Shown here piece after piece: positions 8,891-17,602 of a stretch of DNA of 23,569 nucleotides (position 1 is the stretch's first letter; each line of letters opens with the position of its first letter). The DNA comes from a virus, in the IMG/VR virus record IMGVR_UViG_3300031975_000142, positions 1-23,569 of that record. One strand, 5' to 3'. Position numbers and translations under genes: made by a program. The notes beneath the pieces are model-generated. The model made no database searches. It saw nothing but the letters and a program-made list of their open reading frames with translations, and was not told where the DNA came from.

Positions 8891-9370
8891 TTATGCAAGC
8901 AAGTCACGATCTACTTCGTCAGGAGCAGCATCGCCTTGATCACTAACATCCATCATCATAGCGTAAACACGTAGTTTACCTGCTGAGAATGTTGCACCAT
9001 CACCTGCAAAAGTCAGGTCTAGTGTGTCTGCTGAAGCAAGCGTAACGTCTGCAGCAGGTGTAGCTGAAGGAGCATATGCCCCGTCTGCTGCGCCATCAAT
9101 ATCAAACGCTGCAACAAATTCGTCAGCATCTGCTGCACCCAATGTTACTGTTGCGTTTGTACCAGTGTTCATAGTTGCAGATTCTACAACACAAACACCT
9201 GCATGAAGTACCCTTGTATTAGCAGGTATTGTGAGACATTGAACTACGTCACCCGATGAACAGTCAATAGCCTGTGCAGTAAGATCAATAGTTTTCTGTA
9301 CCATGTAAGGCGAACGCCCTCTTTGGGAATTACCGTGTGCAGGTAAAAGCAAAGATGATATAGTAGCCAT
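8891..9370 (-). CDS. Small capsid-associated (decoration-like) protein
   Basis: A 159-residue protein directly downstream of the major capsid gene, with a strong ribosome binding site (GGGAGG) 8-10 nt before the ATG. It contains beta-rich segments (CLTIPANTRVLHAGVCVVES, then GTNATVTLGAADADEFVAAF) and an acidic end (DQGDAAPDEVDRDLLA). It shares the capsid promoter and precedes a hairpin, so it is likely made in quantity, which fits a head decoration or fibre protein. No enzyme motif is visible. I recognise it as a recurrent partner of the capsid gene in marine phages, but its role is inferred. Confidence 0.65.
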   Translation of the reverse strand: MATISSLLLPAHGNSQRGRSPYMVQKTIDLTAQAIDCSSGDVVQCLTIPANTRVLHAGVCVVESATMNTGTNATVTLGAADADEFVAAFDIDGAADGAYAPSATPAADVTLASADTLDLTFAGDGATFSAGKLRVYAMMMDVSDQGDAAPDEVDRDLLA

Positions 9371-9384
9371 AAGTTTATCCTCCC

Positions 9385-10455
9385 TTACGCTGCGTTATAT
9401 TTAGCAGTTACGATAGCTTCTGGACGAAGTATCTTCCTGCCGTATAGATGCATACCGCGAACGATGTCACTAAATGAGTCTGGATCACGATAAGTCTCAA
9501 CTTTGTTGATTTGCTCTGCAGTTGCTACTGCTGAGTCGTGACCTGCCACGATAACACCGAAGTTAGTATTTTGGTTTGCTGTCCCAGTTGTACCTGCACC
9601 TGTTCCTACCGCAGGTAGGTTTGATGATGTGTACATACGGAAGCCATGGATGTTATTCAAGACTAAACCGTTTTGCAGCCCTGCTCCACCGAAGTCAGCA
9701 TTCATCATGCGTGAGTCTTCGTCTTTGAGTAGTTCTACAAACACAGGGTCAACAACGAGCCATCTGCCTCTTGTATCAACTTGCTGTTGATCTAAAAGAC
9801 GCCCCATACGAGCAATAACTTGTAAGGGAGTTGCTGTTGCAGTATCAGCAGCAGTTGCACCGCCTAAACGTGGCTTCAATGGAATTGAGTGATCACCTGC
9901 AGATGATGTCGTAATGTTTCCAAAGTCACCCTTCTTAAGCTTCATAGAAGAAAGAAGTTCGTCTGTACCTGCAGTTGAAACAGCTACTGAACCATTTACT
10001 TGGTCATTAACTGTTCCTGCATTTGCGTGTAGCGCAGACTGTTTGTAACCTGCCAAATAGCCAAGGCATTCTTGGTCCATTTGATCAGCTAGTCTGTATG
10101 CTGCACGATCAGTTGCAAGTTGCATAAAATCTACGTGACTATGGGCTTCCTCAATATCGTCCATCTTAAAAGCAAAATAATTGGCTTTATCAACAGTCAA
10201 CTGAAATTCTTCATCGTCAAGATCTTGTGCTTGGATTTGGGTTCCACGAGCATATGCGGATACAGAAATTTCTGGCTCCTTTATAATTTTGACCGTGTCA
10301 CCTTGGTTAGCAATCTCACCAAAATAATCGTTATTGGTAATTGCGTTAGCTACGGCACTCTTGCGAAATGCAAGTTGTACCTGCTTGGAATAAATGATTG
10401 GTGAAAAGTTACCGTTTGGTAAATTCCCATAACCACTCGCTGTAGTAAAAGCCAT
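9385..10455 (-). CDS. Major capsid protein
   Basis: A 356-residue protein, MAFTTASGYGNLPNGNFSPI, then YSKQVQLAFRKSAVANAITN, GDTVKIIKEPEISVSAYARG and FKMDDIEEAHSHVDFMQLAT. This is the usual layout of a HK97-fold coat protein: an N-arm, an E-loop-like beta region, then a long helix. Near the C-terminus, VVDPVFVELLKDEDSRMMNA and GFRMYTSSNLPAVG match the P-domain strand pattern of marine podovirus coats. It follows the scaffold gene and has its own promoter, a roughly 200-nt leader and an AAGGAG seven nt before the ATG. All of this fits a protein made in hundreds of copies per particle. Confidence 0.9.
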   Translation of the reverse strand: MAFTTASGYGNLPNGNFSPIIYSKQVQLAFRKSAVANAITNNDYFGEIANQGDTVKIIKEPEISVSAYARGTQIQAQDLDDEEFQLTVDKANYFAFKMDDIEEAHSHVDFMQLATDRAAYRLADQMDQECLGYLAGYKQSALHANAGTVNDQVNGSVAVSTAGTDELLSSMKLKKGDFGNITTSSAGDHSIPLKPRLGGATAADTATATPLQVIARMGRLLDQQQVDTRGRWLVVDPVFVELLKDEDSRMMNADFGGAGLQNGLVLNNIHGFRMYTSSNLPAVGTGAGTTGTANQNTNFGVIVAGHDSAVATAEQINKVETYRDPDSFSDIVRGMHLYGRKILRPEAIVTAKYNAA

Positions 10456-10624
10456 TGTAATTCTCCTTATATAGATATGGCTATGTTAAGTTTTACACAT
10501 CATATCCACGAAAGAGGCCGTTCATTTTAGGGTAGTCAGTGTTGCTAATCAGTTGGCCTACTTCATAGCTACTGGGCCTATATGTCTGGGTAGTTCTTAT
10601 TGTGGCTTAGTGTTAGTCACACGA

Positions 10625-10648
10625 TAGAGTGGTATTTAAGTCACTCTA
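10625..10648 (-). other. Stem-loop near the 5' end of the capsid mRNA
   Basis: On the minus strand, TAGAGTG and CACTCTA form a perfect seven-pair stem with a 10-nt loop. It would sit about 6 nt after the expected transcript start. Stem-loops at this position are known to protect phage and bacterial mRNAs from RNase E. No T-run follows, so it is not a terminator. Confidence 0.45.
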
Positions 10649-10660
10649 ATCATGTTAGTA

Positions 10661-10688
10661 GTTATACTTACGAATTTGTTATTGTCAA
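10661..10688 (-). promoter_or_regulatory. Sigma-70-type promoter for the major capsid gene
   Basis: On the minus strand the -35 TTGACA (6/6) lies at 10688-10683. A 16-nt spacer follows, then the -10 TATAAC (5/6) at 10666-10661. It begins a few bases after the scaffold stop codon. The pattern TTGACA-N16-TATAACTA is repeated at 22890-22917, supporting a shared promoter class read by host RNA polymerase. Confidence 0.75.
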
Positions 10689-10692
10689 GTAA

Positions 10693-11640
10693 TTATTTAG
10701 ACATATCGTAAATAAACTTTCCACTACGAATAGCTTCCATGATCTCATCAGATCGTTTCTCATATTCTCTAGTGGACATCTTGTTAATCTGAGACTCACG
10801 AAGGTATGTATTACTTTCTTCAGTTTCAGGTGTATTACGTACACGAGCCTTAACAGCCTTAGCTGCATCCTTATCGCTTGTGCTACGTTTGTTTGTAGTG
10901 ATACCATTGTCTGCTTTGTACAAGTCTATTACTCTTGCTACAGACTTAGCATCATCAACATTCTCATATAGTGCGTCTTGTACCCACTTAGGCTGTTCTT
11001 TAGCCCATCCATGAAACTCATCGTTAGAACGTATTTCTTGGAAGTCAGGGTGCATACTCAGTAATTCAGCTTCAGCTTTCTCACGTTTAGCATTAATACG
11101 TAACTCTTCTACTTCTTTTAAACGCTTATCAATATCTAGTGAACGCTCTTGGGCTTTCTTATCCGCTATAGCTTCTACTATTCCTGCTACATCAGGATAC
11201 TTCTTAGCCCAAGTTTCTATCTCTTTGTCTGACTTAGGTAGTACAAGTTCATTCTTAGCTGCTGAGTCTAGCTGTCCTTTTAGCTTTTCTATTTCTGTCT
11301 TATGCTCTTCAGCTTTGTCTTGCATGAAACGTTGAATGTCAGCATAGCGTTGCTTAAATGTTTTCTCTTCTGCGCTTAAGTCATCGTCTGAGGTTTCTTC
11401 TTGTGCTTCAGCTTTAGGTTCTTCTTCTTGTTTGGAATCACCTTTTGCTTGAACTGGGGAGTCCTTAATAGCTTTGCTACTGGGTTCTTCTTCCTGTCCT
11501 GAGCCACCTGTGTGTTCCTCTAAGAGTTGTTTTAGCTCTTCTTCGTCACGTTTAGCACGAGCCGCATTTCTACGATGCGCTGCAGAGTCTACCATTATAG
11601 GCTTTGCTTCTTCCGTTGTTGCTGCTGTTTGTTCTACCAT
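10693..11640 (-). CDS. Capsid scaffolding protein
   Basis: A 315-residue, highly charged protein directly before the capsid gene. Residues about 20-105 are acidic and low complexity (EEELKQLLEEHTGG, QEEEPKAEAQEETSDDDLSA). Residues about 105-205 are long charged helices likely to form coiled coils (KFTEIEKLK-like heptads, KEVEELRINAKREKAEAELL). A short basic stretch follows, and the end GKFIYDMSK matches what I recall for marine phage scaffolds. Scaffold proteins shape the procapsid and then leave or are cut away. There is no cysteine-rich or protease motif, and no separate protease gene is seen. Its ribosome binding site is AAGGAG before the ATG. Confidence 0.8.
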   Translation of the reverse strand: MVEQTAATTEEAKPIMVDSAAHRRNAARAKRDEEELKQLLEEHTGGSGQEEEPSSKAIKDSPVQAKGDSKQEEEPKAEAQEETSDDDLSAEEKTFKQRYADIQRFMQDKAEEHKTEIEKLKGQLDSAAKNELVLPKSDKEIETWAKKYPDVAGIVEAIADKKAQERSLDIDKRLKEVEELRINAKREKAEAELLSMHPDFQEIRSNDEFHGWAKEQPKWVQDALYENVDDAKSVARVIDLYKADNGITTNKRSTSDKDAAKAVKARVRNTPETEESNTYLRESQINKMSTREYEKRSDEIMEAIRSGKFIYDMSK

Positions 11641-11699
11641 TTTGTTTTCTCCTTATGTTGGGGCCAGCCGAAGCCAGGTATCCTTATAGTTATATGGAA

Positions 11700-13448
11700 T
11701 TACTTTTTGTTTTTCTTCTTCTTAGGTTTACTTGCTAGTCCACCATCCTTCAAGCTTATTTGACCAGAAGGGTTTTGGCTTGATGCTGAAAGTGCAGTTT
11801 CTAAATCTTTTATGTTTTGTTGCGTTGCCGCTACGTTTTCTTCTCCTCCTGCCGCTGCTGATTCTAAATAAGAAGCTGTATTATCTTGTAAATTTTGTAA
11901 TGCTGTTGATGCCGCTGCTTGATTATCTTGAGCTTGTTGGCTACCACTTGGCGGCTCTTCATCTGGTAAAACGTTGGCTGGTGTTGTAGTTGTTACAGGC
12001 TTATTAAGACCTAGCTTTTCTATTTCACCCTCCTTTAAACCTTCTATACCCTTGTCTAATAAACGTCTTACTCTAGAAGCATTTATTATAGCGTAGTGCC
12101 TAGCAGCTACACCATTACCCATTTTTACCGCCCTGTCGTATGCTGATTGTTCTTGTTGTGATAATAAGGTTACGTAGCCACCACCTTCTGTGCTTACAAT
12201 ACCACTTAGGTTAGCATCATCACCAAGTGCAGTAGTTAGTTGTTCCACTGTTGGCATTTCACCGCCCATAGAAAGTCCGTACACACTATACTCAGGTTTA
12301 AATTTCTCTTCTTCTTTGTCTTTAAAAATAGAACTCATATCTTCTTTAAACTGACCATACCCTGCTTTAAGCCTATCTGCCATAGTCATGTCATCAATTT
12401 CTTTAAATTTTGCTGCTAAGTCTGGATTTGTTGTTTTCCAATCAGCGCCAAACTTTTTTTCTAATGCAGCATTTAATTTTTTTCTATCTGCTATTGTTTT
12501 AAGTATTACTGGAGCAGCTAAAGGATTTATTGCAGCCATGCCAGTAAGGGTTGCTTGCTGAGAAGCTAAGTTACCATATATATTTATATAGTCTTGCTCA
12601 CTAGCTGTACCTGCTAATGCACTTTCAAAGGTTTCCGCGTAAGCATCTCTTTCAGCTTGTTGTGCAATAGTTGTTAAACTTTCTACTTCTTGATTAATAT
12701 CATCGTTGTCTGATCCAGTTACAGTGGGTGTATCTTCTGTAACAGTCTGTGTCGTTTTATAATCTTTACTTATATAATCATCATACTCTGCTTGAGTATT
12801 AGCTGTAACTATTTCACCGTTAGGGCCATACAAAGTTACAGGAGTAAACGGAGGCTGAAGACTAGGTGCAGGACCAAACAAGCTAGACCCTACATAAAAA
12901 TCACTAGGTGGCATGTATGTCATACCATCTTTTATTATAGGCTTTGGCACACCTGTATTAGTATTAGACGCAGTGTTAGCAATTTGGTTATTAGCTGTAA
13001 AAGGGTTATTAATTGGATTACCATAAGGGTTAAGAGATACAGTACCACCTGGAGCATAACCTGCATTGCCCATAGCAACAGGTGCACCTTGTCTGTACAT
13101 CATCTGTTGTTGCTTATAAGGGTCAGACATTGTGGCTTGTGTAGGTTGTCCTGTAATGTAGCCACCTACTGCTGCATCTACAGGTTGTCCACCTATTCGT
13201 CCATTAGCTTCCATCTGAGCTAACTCTATCTTAGCATTCTTTCGTAAATCTTCAAAGAACTTCATGCCATAAAAACGAAGAACATCAGCAGGTACTACAT
13301 ACTCACCTTCACTTAGTTGTGCAGGAATGTCATCTCGTACTTCTTCAGGTAGTGAGCCTGGGGGTACTTCATTGCCTGATACTGGGTCTACGTCCTTGTC
13401 TTCTGCCATAAACACCATAGTCATTTGTTCATCGTCATTTAGTGCCAT
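11700..13448 (-). CDS. Conserved structural protein of unknown function (portal-scaffold interval)
   Basis: A 582-residue protein. Residues about 25-75 carry the strongly conserved block GSLPEEVRDDIPAQLSEGEY, then VVPADVLRFYGMKFFEDLR, which I know as recurrent in marine podoviruses but without an assigned role. The rest is rich in Gly, Pro, Asn, Gln and Thr (residues about 90-250), followed by Ala-rich helical stretches, and ends in a lysine tail (KPKKKKNKK). No catalytic motif, signal peptide or membrane segment is clear. It lies between portal and scaffold genes and overlaps the small upstream gene by 14 nt. An internal virion or portal-associated protein is a guess. The poly-lysine end could touch DNA. 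Confidence 0.6.
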   Translation of the reverse strand: MALNDDEQMTMVFMAEDKDVDPVSGNEVPPGSLPEEVRDDIPAQLSEGEYVVPADVLRFYGMKFFEDLRKNAKIELAQMEANGRIGGQPVDAAVGGYITGQPTQATMSDPYKQQQMMYRQGAPVAMGNAGYAPGGTVSLNPYGNPINNPFTANNQIANTASNTNTGVPKPIIKDGMTYMPPSDFYVGSSLFGPAPSLQPPFTPVTLYGPNGEIVTANTQAEYDDYISKDYKTTQTVTEDTPTVTGSDNDDINQEVESLTTIAQQAERDAYAETFESALAGTASEQDYINIYGNLASQQATLTGMAAINPLAAPVILKTIADRKKLNAALEKKFGADWKTTNPDLAAKFKEIDDMTMADRLKAGYGQFKEDMSSIFKDKEEEKFKPEYSVYGLSMGGEMPTVEQLTTALGDDANLSGIVSTEGGGYVTLLSQQEQSAYDRAVKMGNGVAARHYAIINASRVRRLLDKGIEGLKEGEIEKLGLNKPVTTTTPANVLPDEEPPSGSQQAQDNQAAASTALQNLQDNTASYLESAAAGGEENVAATQQNIKDLETALSASSQNPSGQISLKDGGLASKPKKKKNKK

Positions 13449-13629
13449 TAACTTTATCCCTCAAATATTTTAGCCTTCGTAATGTAGCTATTGAACCTTG
13501 GCAACGATGCAAGTCTATTGCCACCTCTGACTGTTCTAGTCTTCTTTGCTGCTCAAGAATTAAAATGTCTAGTTCTTCACAGAACGCATCCCACTGTGCT
13601 TTATTGTTTACAAAAGCCTTAAGCGACAT
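13435..13629 (-). CDS. Small conserved phage protein after the portal
   Basis: A 64-residue helical protein, MSLKAFVNNKAQWDAFCEEL..., ending LRRLKYLRDKVNGTK. The ATG at 13629 lies inside the last codons of the portal gene (11-nt overlap), and the stop overlaps the next gene by 14 nt. An upstream in-frame ATG at 13650 would add seven residues (MNKGLVV); I prefer the later one because the conserved part begins there. The WDAF...EQQRRLEQSE...GSIATLRRL pattern recurs after portal genes in marine podoviruses. It is probably alpha-helical with a coiled coil. The function is unknown. Confidence 0.65.
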   Translation of the reverse strand: MSLKAFVNNKAQWDAFCEELDILILEQQRRLEQSEVAIDLHRCQGSIATLRRLKYLRDKVNGTK

Positions 13630-15724
13630 TACCACTAAACCCTTGTTCATTTGGTACTGGTGCTATGCCTGTTCCAATATTACCGCCACCTGCACCAGTT
13701 GGATCTTGAACGTCTGCACCTGCTGGAGCACCTTCAGGTGGCATTGGTGGTGGTGTCATAGGTTGTTGAAAGCCTTTCATTATCTCAGCTTGTATTGCTG
13801 CGTCTTGCATAGAGTTAGTAATTTTATCAGGGTCTAGATCCATGCTCTTAGCAATCTCTCTAATAATGTAATCCATTTTTGCGAACGGAGCTAGTACTGG
13901 ATTCTGCGCTACCTGTAAGAACTGCATTAAGCGTTGGCTACGTACTTCATTAGCCATCAGGCTTTCAGTACCGTTAGCTTTTATTTCTAGGTCACCTCTT
14001 ATGCTTTCATCAAAATCAAACTGCATGTTGAATGCAAAGAAAGATTTACCCATTGGGGCAATAAGATAATCATCTACATTCTTTACAACAGTCCTGATAC
14101 TACCGTTGGCAGCAGACATAAGCATACTAATACCAGAAGCAGTACGGCCCACACCCGACACGCCTGTTTGACCATGTGCGAAAGATGGAAAGCCAGTTGA
14201 TTCATCTGCTAGTACCCTTGCCTTATCAAATAGCTGCATGTTTTCACCTGCAACGTTTGGAAACTTAGTGCCAAAGATAGCTTGTCCAGGTGCACCGCCT
14301 TGTCTGCGAAAGACCTTACCTGGATGTACGGATAGGTCTTGACCTGGGACTAAGTTAGTTTCGTCTATCTCAATAAGAAGATTACCAGATAATACAGCAT
14401 TGTCAACAGCCATTCTCATAAAGCCGTTCATTAGGGTCTGTGTGTCATCCATGTTCTCAGCAATGCCTACACCAAAGAAGGAGTAAGGGTTATGCTCAAA
14501 GGGTACTGCGTAGTAAGGTATACGTGCAGGTTTGAAGGGGTTAAGCACACAACGAATTACTTTACCGTTGACTGTCCATATATTAGCATTGACTTCAAAC
14601 AAGTCATTATATTCTTTAGGTATCTTAATACCATTCTCTTCAAGTATATCTTTATCAACAAAGCCCCAGAACTCTAGTACCTCCCAACGCTCACTATCTG
14701 TAGATATACTATCATCGTCCTCCATCTTCATTTCCCAATGCTTACGCACATAGTCTGAGCCTGAAGCTACAGCGTCTTCAATAGCATCTTCCATAAAGTA
14801 TGGTCTATCTTTTAGTGCACGTATTTGATTACGTGACATCTTGTGTCTCTGAACAACGTACTCTGCATCGTCCATAGATGTAGCTTCAGGGTCAGGGTAG
14901 AAGTCCCATACAGATACATGGTTAGTTGATGGTACAGTTTTAATTAGTGGATCATACTCACCTTCATCATCCCAGTTAGGATACTCTTTATCTATAGCGA
15001 ATGGGCCTTTCATTACACCTGTGCCTAGCAATGCCATCTCAAATGCCATACTACGTAGATGCTTAGATGCCCCACTTTCTTGTAGTTGATCGTGTATCTT
15101 CTTTTCCATCTTCTTAGCTGCTACCATAGCAGGATGGAATGTCACACTCGTAGGAGTTGTACCGTCACCTTCTATTACTTTTTCAGATACTGATGAAAGC
15201 TTATCACTTACACTACCCATCTTTTTTTCTAGGTCATATAATGTTTCACCTGGCTTTAGTTTAGTTTCAGGTGTAATTAGATAAGGTTTATTTGTTTCAG
15301 TAGTAAAGGTAGTTTTTAATTCTTCTGAAGCTTTATCTGCGTTGGGGTCTAAGTTAATGTGTACTGCCTCTGCCACACCATCAGGTAATACAGAAGGATT
15401 TACAGAAAGAGGAAACTTATTGTTTCCAAATAGTACGTCTACTATCTGTCCGTATGCAGCTAGTGTTTTGGTCTTAGTAACCTTAACAAATACTCTAGAC
15501 TTTTCTGAAGAAGTAAACTGTACATCAGGACCATATATACCTCTGTAGTTTCGGTATGCCCTCATCCAACGCTCTTCATCACCTAAACGAGCATCTTCAG
15601 CACGTTTGTAGCGATCACCTACAAAGGATACTATACTGCTTACACTTTCAAAGAGTTTGTCCTCTTCACTCTCTGCAGCTATTACATCATCTGTCTCAAA
15701 AGATAAGTCTTCTATTTCTGCCAT
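13619..15724 (-). CDS. Portal protein
   Basis: A 701-residue protein following the large terminase by 2 nt. An acidic N-terminus is followed by DEERWMRAYRNYRGIYGPDV and KTKTLAAYGQIVDVLFGNNK. The central part has a long helix-rich clip/stem region (WDFYPDPEATSMDDAEYVVQ, RHKMSRNQIRALKDRPYFME). The crown-side segment includes VPFEHNPYSFFGVGIAENMD, DTQTLMNGFMRMAVDNAVLS and GVGRTASGISMLMSAANGSI, all typical of podovirus portals. The C-terminus is Pro/Gly-rich. The portal is the dodecameric ring through which DNA enters and leaves. The length and gene order (terminase, portal, scaffold, capsid) fit well. Confidence 0.9.
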   Translation of the reverse strand: MAEIEDLSFETDDVIAAESEEDKLFESVSSIVSFVGDRYKRAEDARLGDEERWMRAYRNYRGIYGPDVQFTSSEKSRVFVKVTKTKTLAAYGQIVDVLFGNNKFPLSVNPSVLPDGVAEAVHINLDPNADKASEELKTTFTTETNKPYLITPETKLKPGETLYDLEKKMGSVSDKLSSVSEKVIEGDGTTPTSVTFHPAMVAAKKMEKKIHDQLQESGASKHLRSMAFEMALLGTGVMKGPFAIDKEYPNWDDEGEYDPLIKTVPSTNHVSVWDFYPDPEATSMDDAEYVVQRHKMSRNQIRALKDRPYFMEDAIEDAVASGSDYVRKHWEMKMEDDDSISTDSERWEVLEFWGFVDKDILEENGIKIPKEYNDLFEVNANIWTVNGKVIRCVLNPFKPARIPYYAVPFEHNPYSFFGVGIAENMDDTQTLMNGFMRMAVDNAVLSGNLLIEIDETNLVPGQDLSVHPGKVFRRQGGAPGQAIFGTKFPNVAGENMQLFDKARVLADESTGFPSFAHGQTGVSGVGRTASGISMLMSAANGSIRTVVKNVDDYLIAPMGKSFFAFNMQFDFDESIRGDLEIKANGTESLMANEVRSQRLMQFLQVAQNPVLAPFAKMDYIIREIAKSMDLDPDKITNSMQDAAIQAEIMKGFQQPMTPPPMPPEGAPAGADVQDPTGAGGGNIGTGIAPVPNEQGFSGNVA

Positions 15725-15726
15725 AT

Positions 15727-17316
15727 TTAATATCCAAATGTTGGGTCTGACATTTGAAAGCCAGAACGTTGTTTTGAAGGATCATAATCCCATATAGAAC
15801 TTCTTGGTCTAGTCATTATACCGTAGCGTAAAGCGTCATACAAGTGATCTTCTGCGTGAGTATCTACATCTTCAGGGTTCTTTTTATCTAGCGGTATCGT
15901 AGGTATCTGTGCTATAGTGTTGGTGCAGGTGGAGAAGAACACGAGTCTAGGCTCTTCAGTGAACTCATCCACCTGCAACCTACGGTGTATCTCATTCTTA
16001 CCAGACACTCTAGATCCACGAGAGCGATCAGAAGGACGCCAACGGCAACCCTTCATGTTCATTTGCTCTGCTAGTGATGGTCCAGTATCGCCTCTGTTGT
16101 GCCAAAGTGATGAGTCCAAAACACCGTACCTCATTGTACCATCTTCTGCTTCTGCTTCTAATATCATGTCAGCTAAATCTGTAGCTGTAACCTTAGAACA
16201 GTATAACTCTCTGTAAACCACTAGTTGTTCATCTGGTGAAACAGCAAACCAAAGTACTCCTGTGTAAGAACCGTAGCCGTAGTCGCAAGCCCTGAACCTA
16301 GCCCATGATCTAGGAATGTCGTATGGGTCAACTACGTGTATGGCTCTGTTAAACTCAGGGAATGCTGCTCCTTCATTAGTATCCCAGTTACCTTCTAGTA
16401 ACTGCTTTCTCTGGTGCTCTGGCAATGATAGTAGCATTGCTTCGTAGTCACCGCTGTCTGCTAGGTATGGGTTATCAAACAAACTAGCAGGTATAAATCT
16501 ACGCTTAAACAAGGGCTGTCCTTCACGACTATGCCCTCTAGGAAATCTTATAGTCTCACCCGACTCAATGTTAGTAGCCCAGAATGGCTCATTTGCAGGT
16601 GAAGGGTCTATAAACATTTTCTTTACCCAACTATGTCCATTGCCTCCTGGGTTAGTAGTACCTCTCATGTACAAACCTAGCTGAGAGCTAAATGCTGAAC
16701 GAAGTCGTGACCTCATATAATCCCAAGCATAAGGAGTAGGCCACTGTGTAAGTTCATCAAAGCCAATCCAGTTAAACGCTTGTCCTTGATAGCGTGTCAC
16801 GTCCATGTCTTTATCTAAGTAAGACATCCACAGTCTACCACCTCTAGGTGCAATCCACTGTGATTTACGTTCACTCCACTTGATACCAGGTATTGCTTTA
16901 GGATAAAGCTCTTGACTCTTCTGTATAAGCTCTCTAAGTTCTTCAGTAGTATGGCGAACAAGTAGACCACTAAAGTTTGGATCGTTTAGACCATGAAGGG
17001 GGTCAGCAAGCATTGCAAAGCTCTTACCACCACCTGCTGCCCCTCCATACAAGACTTCTCTTTCAGATGCGGATAAGAAGCTTGTTTGTGGTCCTGGGTT
17101 TGGTTTAAACACTACTTCTTGAGCAATGTCAACATCAAACTCAGGCGCTTTTACTTCGGCTGCTACAACTTGTACTTCAGGCTCTGGCTTCGCTTGACTT
17201 GTTTGTGTAGGCTCCGATTCTTTCTTCTTCAAGGTTCTTGATTTCTTGTAACGTTTCTTGGAGCCGCTTGGCAAGCTTCCGCTTAATTGTAGCTGCTTTC
17301 TTACGTTTTCGCTCAA
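15727..17316 (-). CDS. terL: Large terminase, ATPase and nuclease part
   Basis: 529 residues from a TTG at 17316. Motifs in order: Walker A GGAAGGGKS at about 91-99; Walker B FNWIGFDE at 181-188; coupling motif GTTNPGG near 219-225; RNase H-like nuclease with Asp in CDYGYG near 345, VLDSSLWH near 400 and the final HAEDHLYDALRY. The conserved family region begins near residue 65 (EVVFKPNPGPQT). The first 60 residues in this frame are low complexity (KKESEPTQTSQAKPEPE). There is no ATG upstream of the ATPase core in this frame. A weak AAGGG precedes the TTG. The conserved N-terminal module lies in another frame at 17177..17602, so the protein may be made by frameshifting, as two chains, or the sequence may carry an indel. 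Confidence 0.9.
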   Translation of the reverse strand: MSENVRKQLQLSGSLPSGSKKRYKKSRTLKKKESEPTQTSQAKPEPEVQVVAAEVKAPEFDVDIAQEVVFKPNPGPQTSFLSASEREVLYGGAAGGGKSFAMLADPLHGLNDPNFSGLLVRHTTEELRELIQKSQELYPKAIPGIKWSERKSQWIAPRGGRLWMSYLDKDMDVTRYQGQAFNWIGFDELTQWPTPYAWDYMRSRLRSAFSSQLGLYMRGTTNPGGNGHSWVKKMFIDPSPANEPFWATNIESGETIRFPRGHSREGQPLFKRRFIPASLFDNPYLADSGDYEAMLLSLPEHQRKQLLEGNWDTNEGAAFPEFNRAIHVVDPYDIPRSWARFRACDYGYGSYTGVLWFAVSPDEQLVVYRELYCSKVTATDLADMILEAEAEDGTMRYGVLDSSLWHNRGDTGPSLAEQMNMKGCRWRPSDRSRGSRVSGKNEIHRRLQVDEFTEEPRLVFFSTCTNTIAQIPTIPLDKKNPEDVDTHAEDHLYDALRYGIMTRPRSSIWDYDPSKQRSGFQMSDPTFGY

Positions 17317-17602
17317 TGTCTACCCTTTTCTTAAGTCCTTCACCAGATATGTACCTACCCGTTTGCTTTGTTAGCCACAGTGCTACTTCTTTATAAGTGT
17401 ATTGCAAGATATGATTCTTTGCAAGTTCTAATGCTTCTAGCTCAGGGATGATAGGCTGAAGTAGCTTATCATTGTCAGGGTCAACTTCATAACCAAACGG
17501 TATTGTTCTAGTTACTCTAGCTATTACGTGCCACTGTTTTTCTGCACCCTTGTGTGGTCTAGGTAGCTCCCAGTAGCCAAGAGATTCACGGTTTACACTT
17601 AT
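17177..17602 (-). CDS. Large terminase N-terminal module with helix-turn-helix, no standard start codon
   Basis: An open frame of 141 codons read from an ATA at 17602: (M)SVNRESLGYWELPRPHKG, then QWHVIARVTRTIPFGYEVD, then YKEVALWLTKQTGRYISGEG and LKKRVDIERKRKK. I recall this exact arrangement as the N-terminus of large terminases in marine phages. The middle looks like a DNA-binding helix-turn-helix. Between its upstream stop and residue 66 there is no ATG, GTG or TTG; the first is TTG at 17407, deep inside the conserved region. The ATA overlaps the small terminase stop as ATAA, where ATGA would be the normal coupled start. AAGGA lies 8 nt before it. The frame ends at 17177 while the ATPase continues in the +1 frame. 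It is broken at one or both ends, or decoded unusually. Confidence 0.7.
   Translation of the reverse strand: MSVNRESLGYWELPRPHKGAEKQWHVIARVTRTIPFGYEVDPDNDKLLQPIIPELEALELAKNHILQYTYKEVALWLTKQTGRYISGEGLKKRVDIERKRKKAATIKRKLAKRLQETLQEIKNLEEERIGAYTNKSSEARA

Larger units (their letters stand above)
10456..10692 (-). promoter_or_regulatory. Capsid gene leader region (237 nt, no gene)
   Basis: This gap between scaffold stop and capsid start holds a promoter at its right end, a stem-loop close to the expected transcript start, and AAGGAG before the capsid ATG. It has no credible reading frame. The predicted untranslated leader is about 200 nt, the longest inside this gene block, where most gaps are under 20 nt. 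Confidence 0.7.

Noticed and set aside
10668-10907. 79-codon minus-strand frame inside the scaffold gene
   Set aside because: Shadow of the scaffold frame. It runs over the capsid promoter and has no credible start signal.
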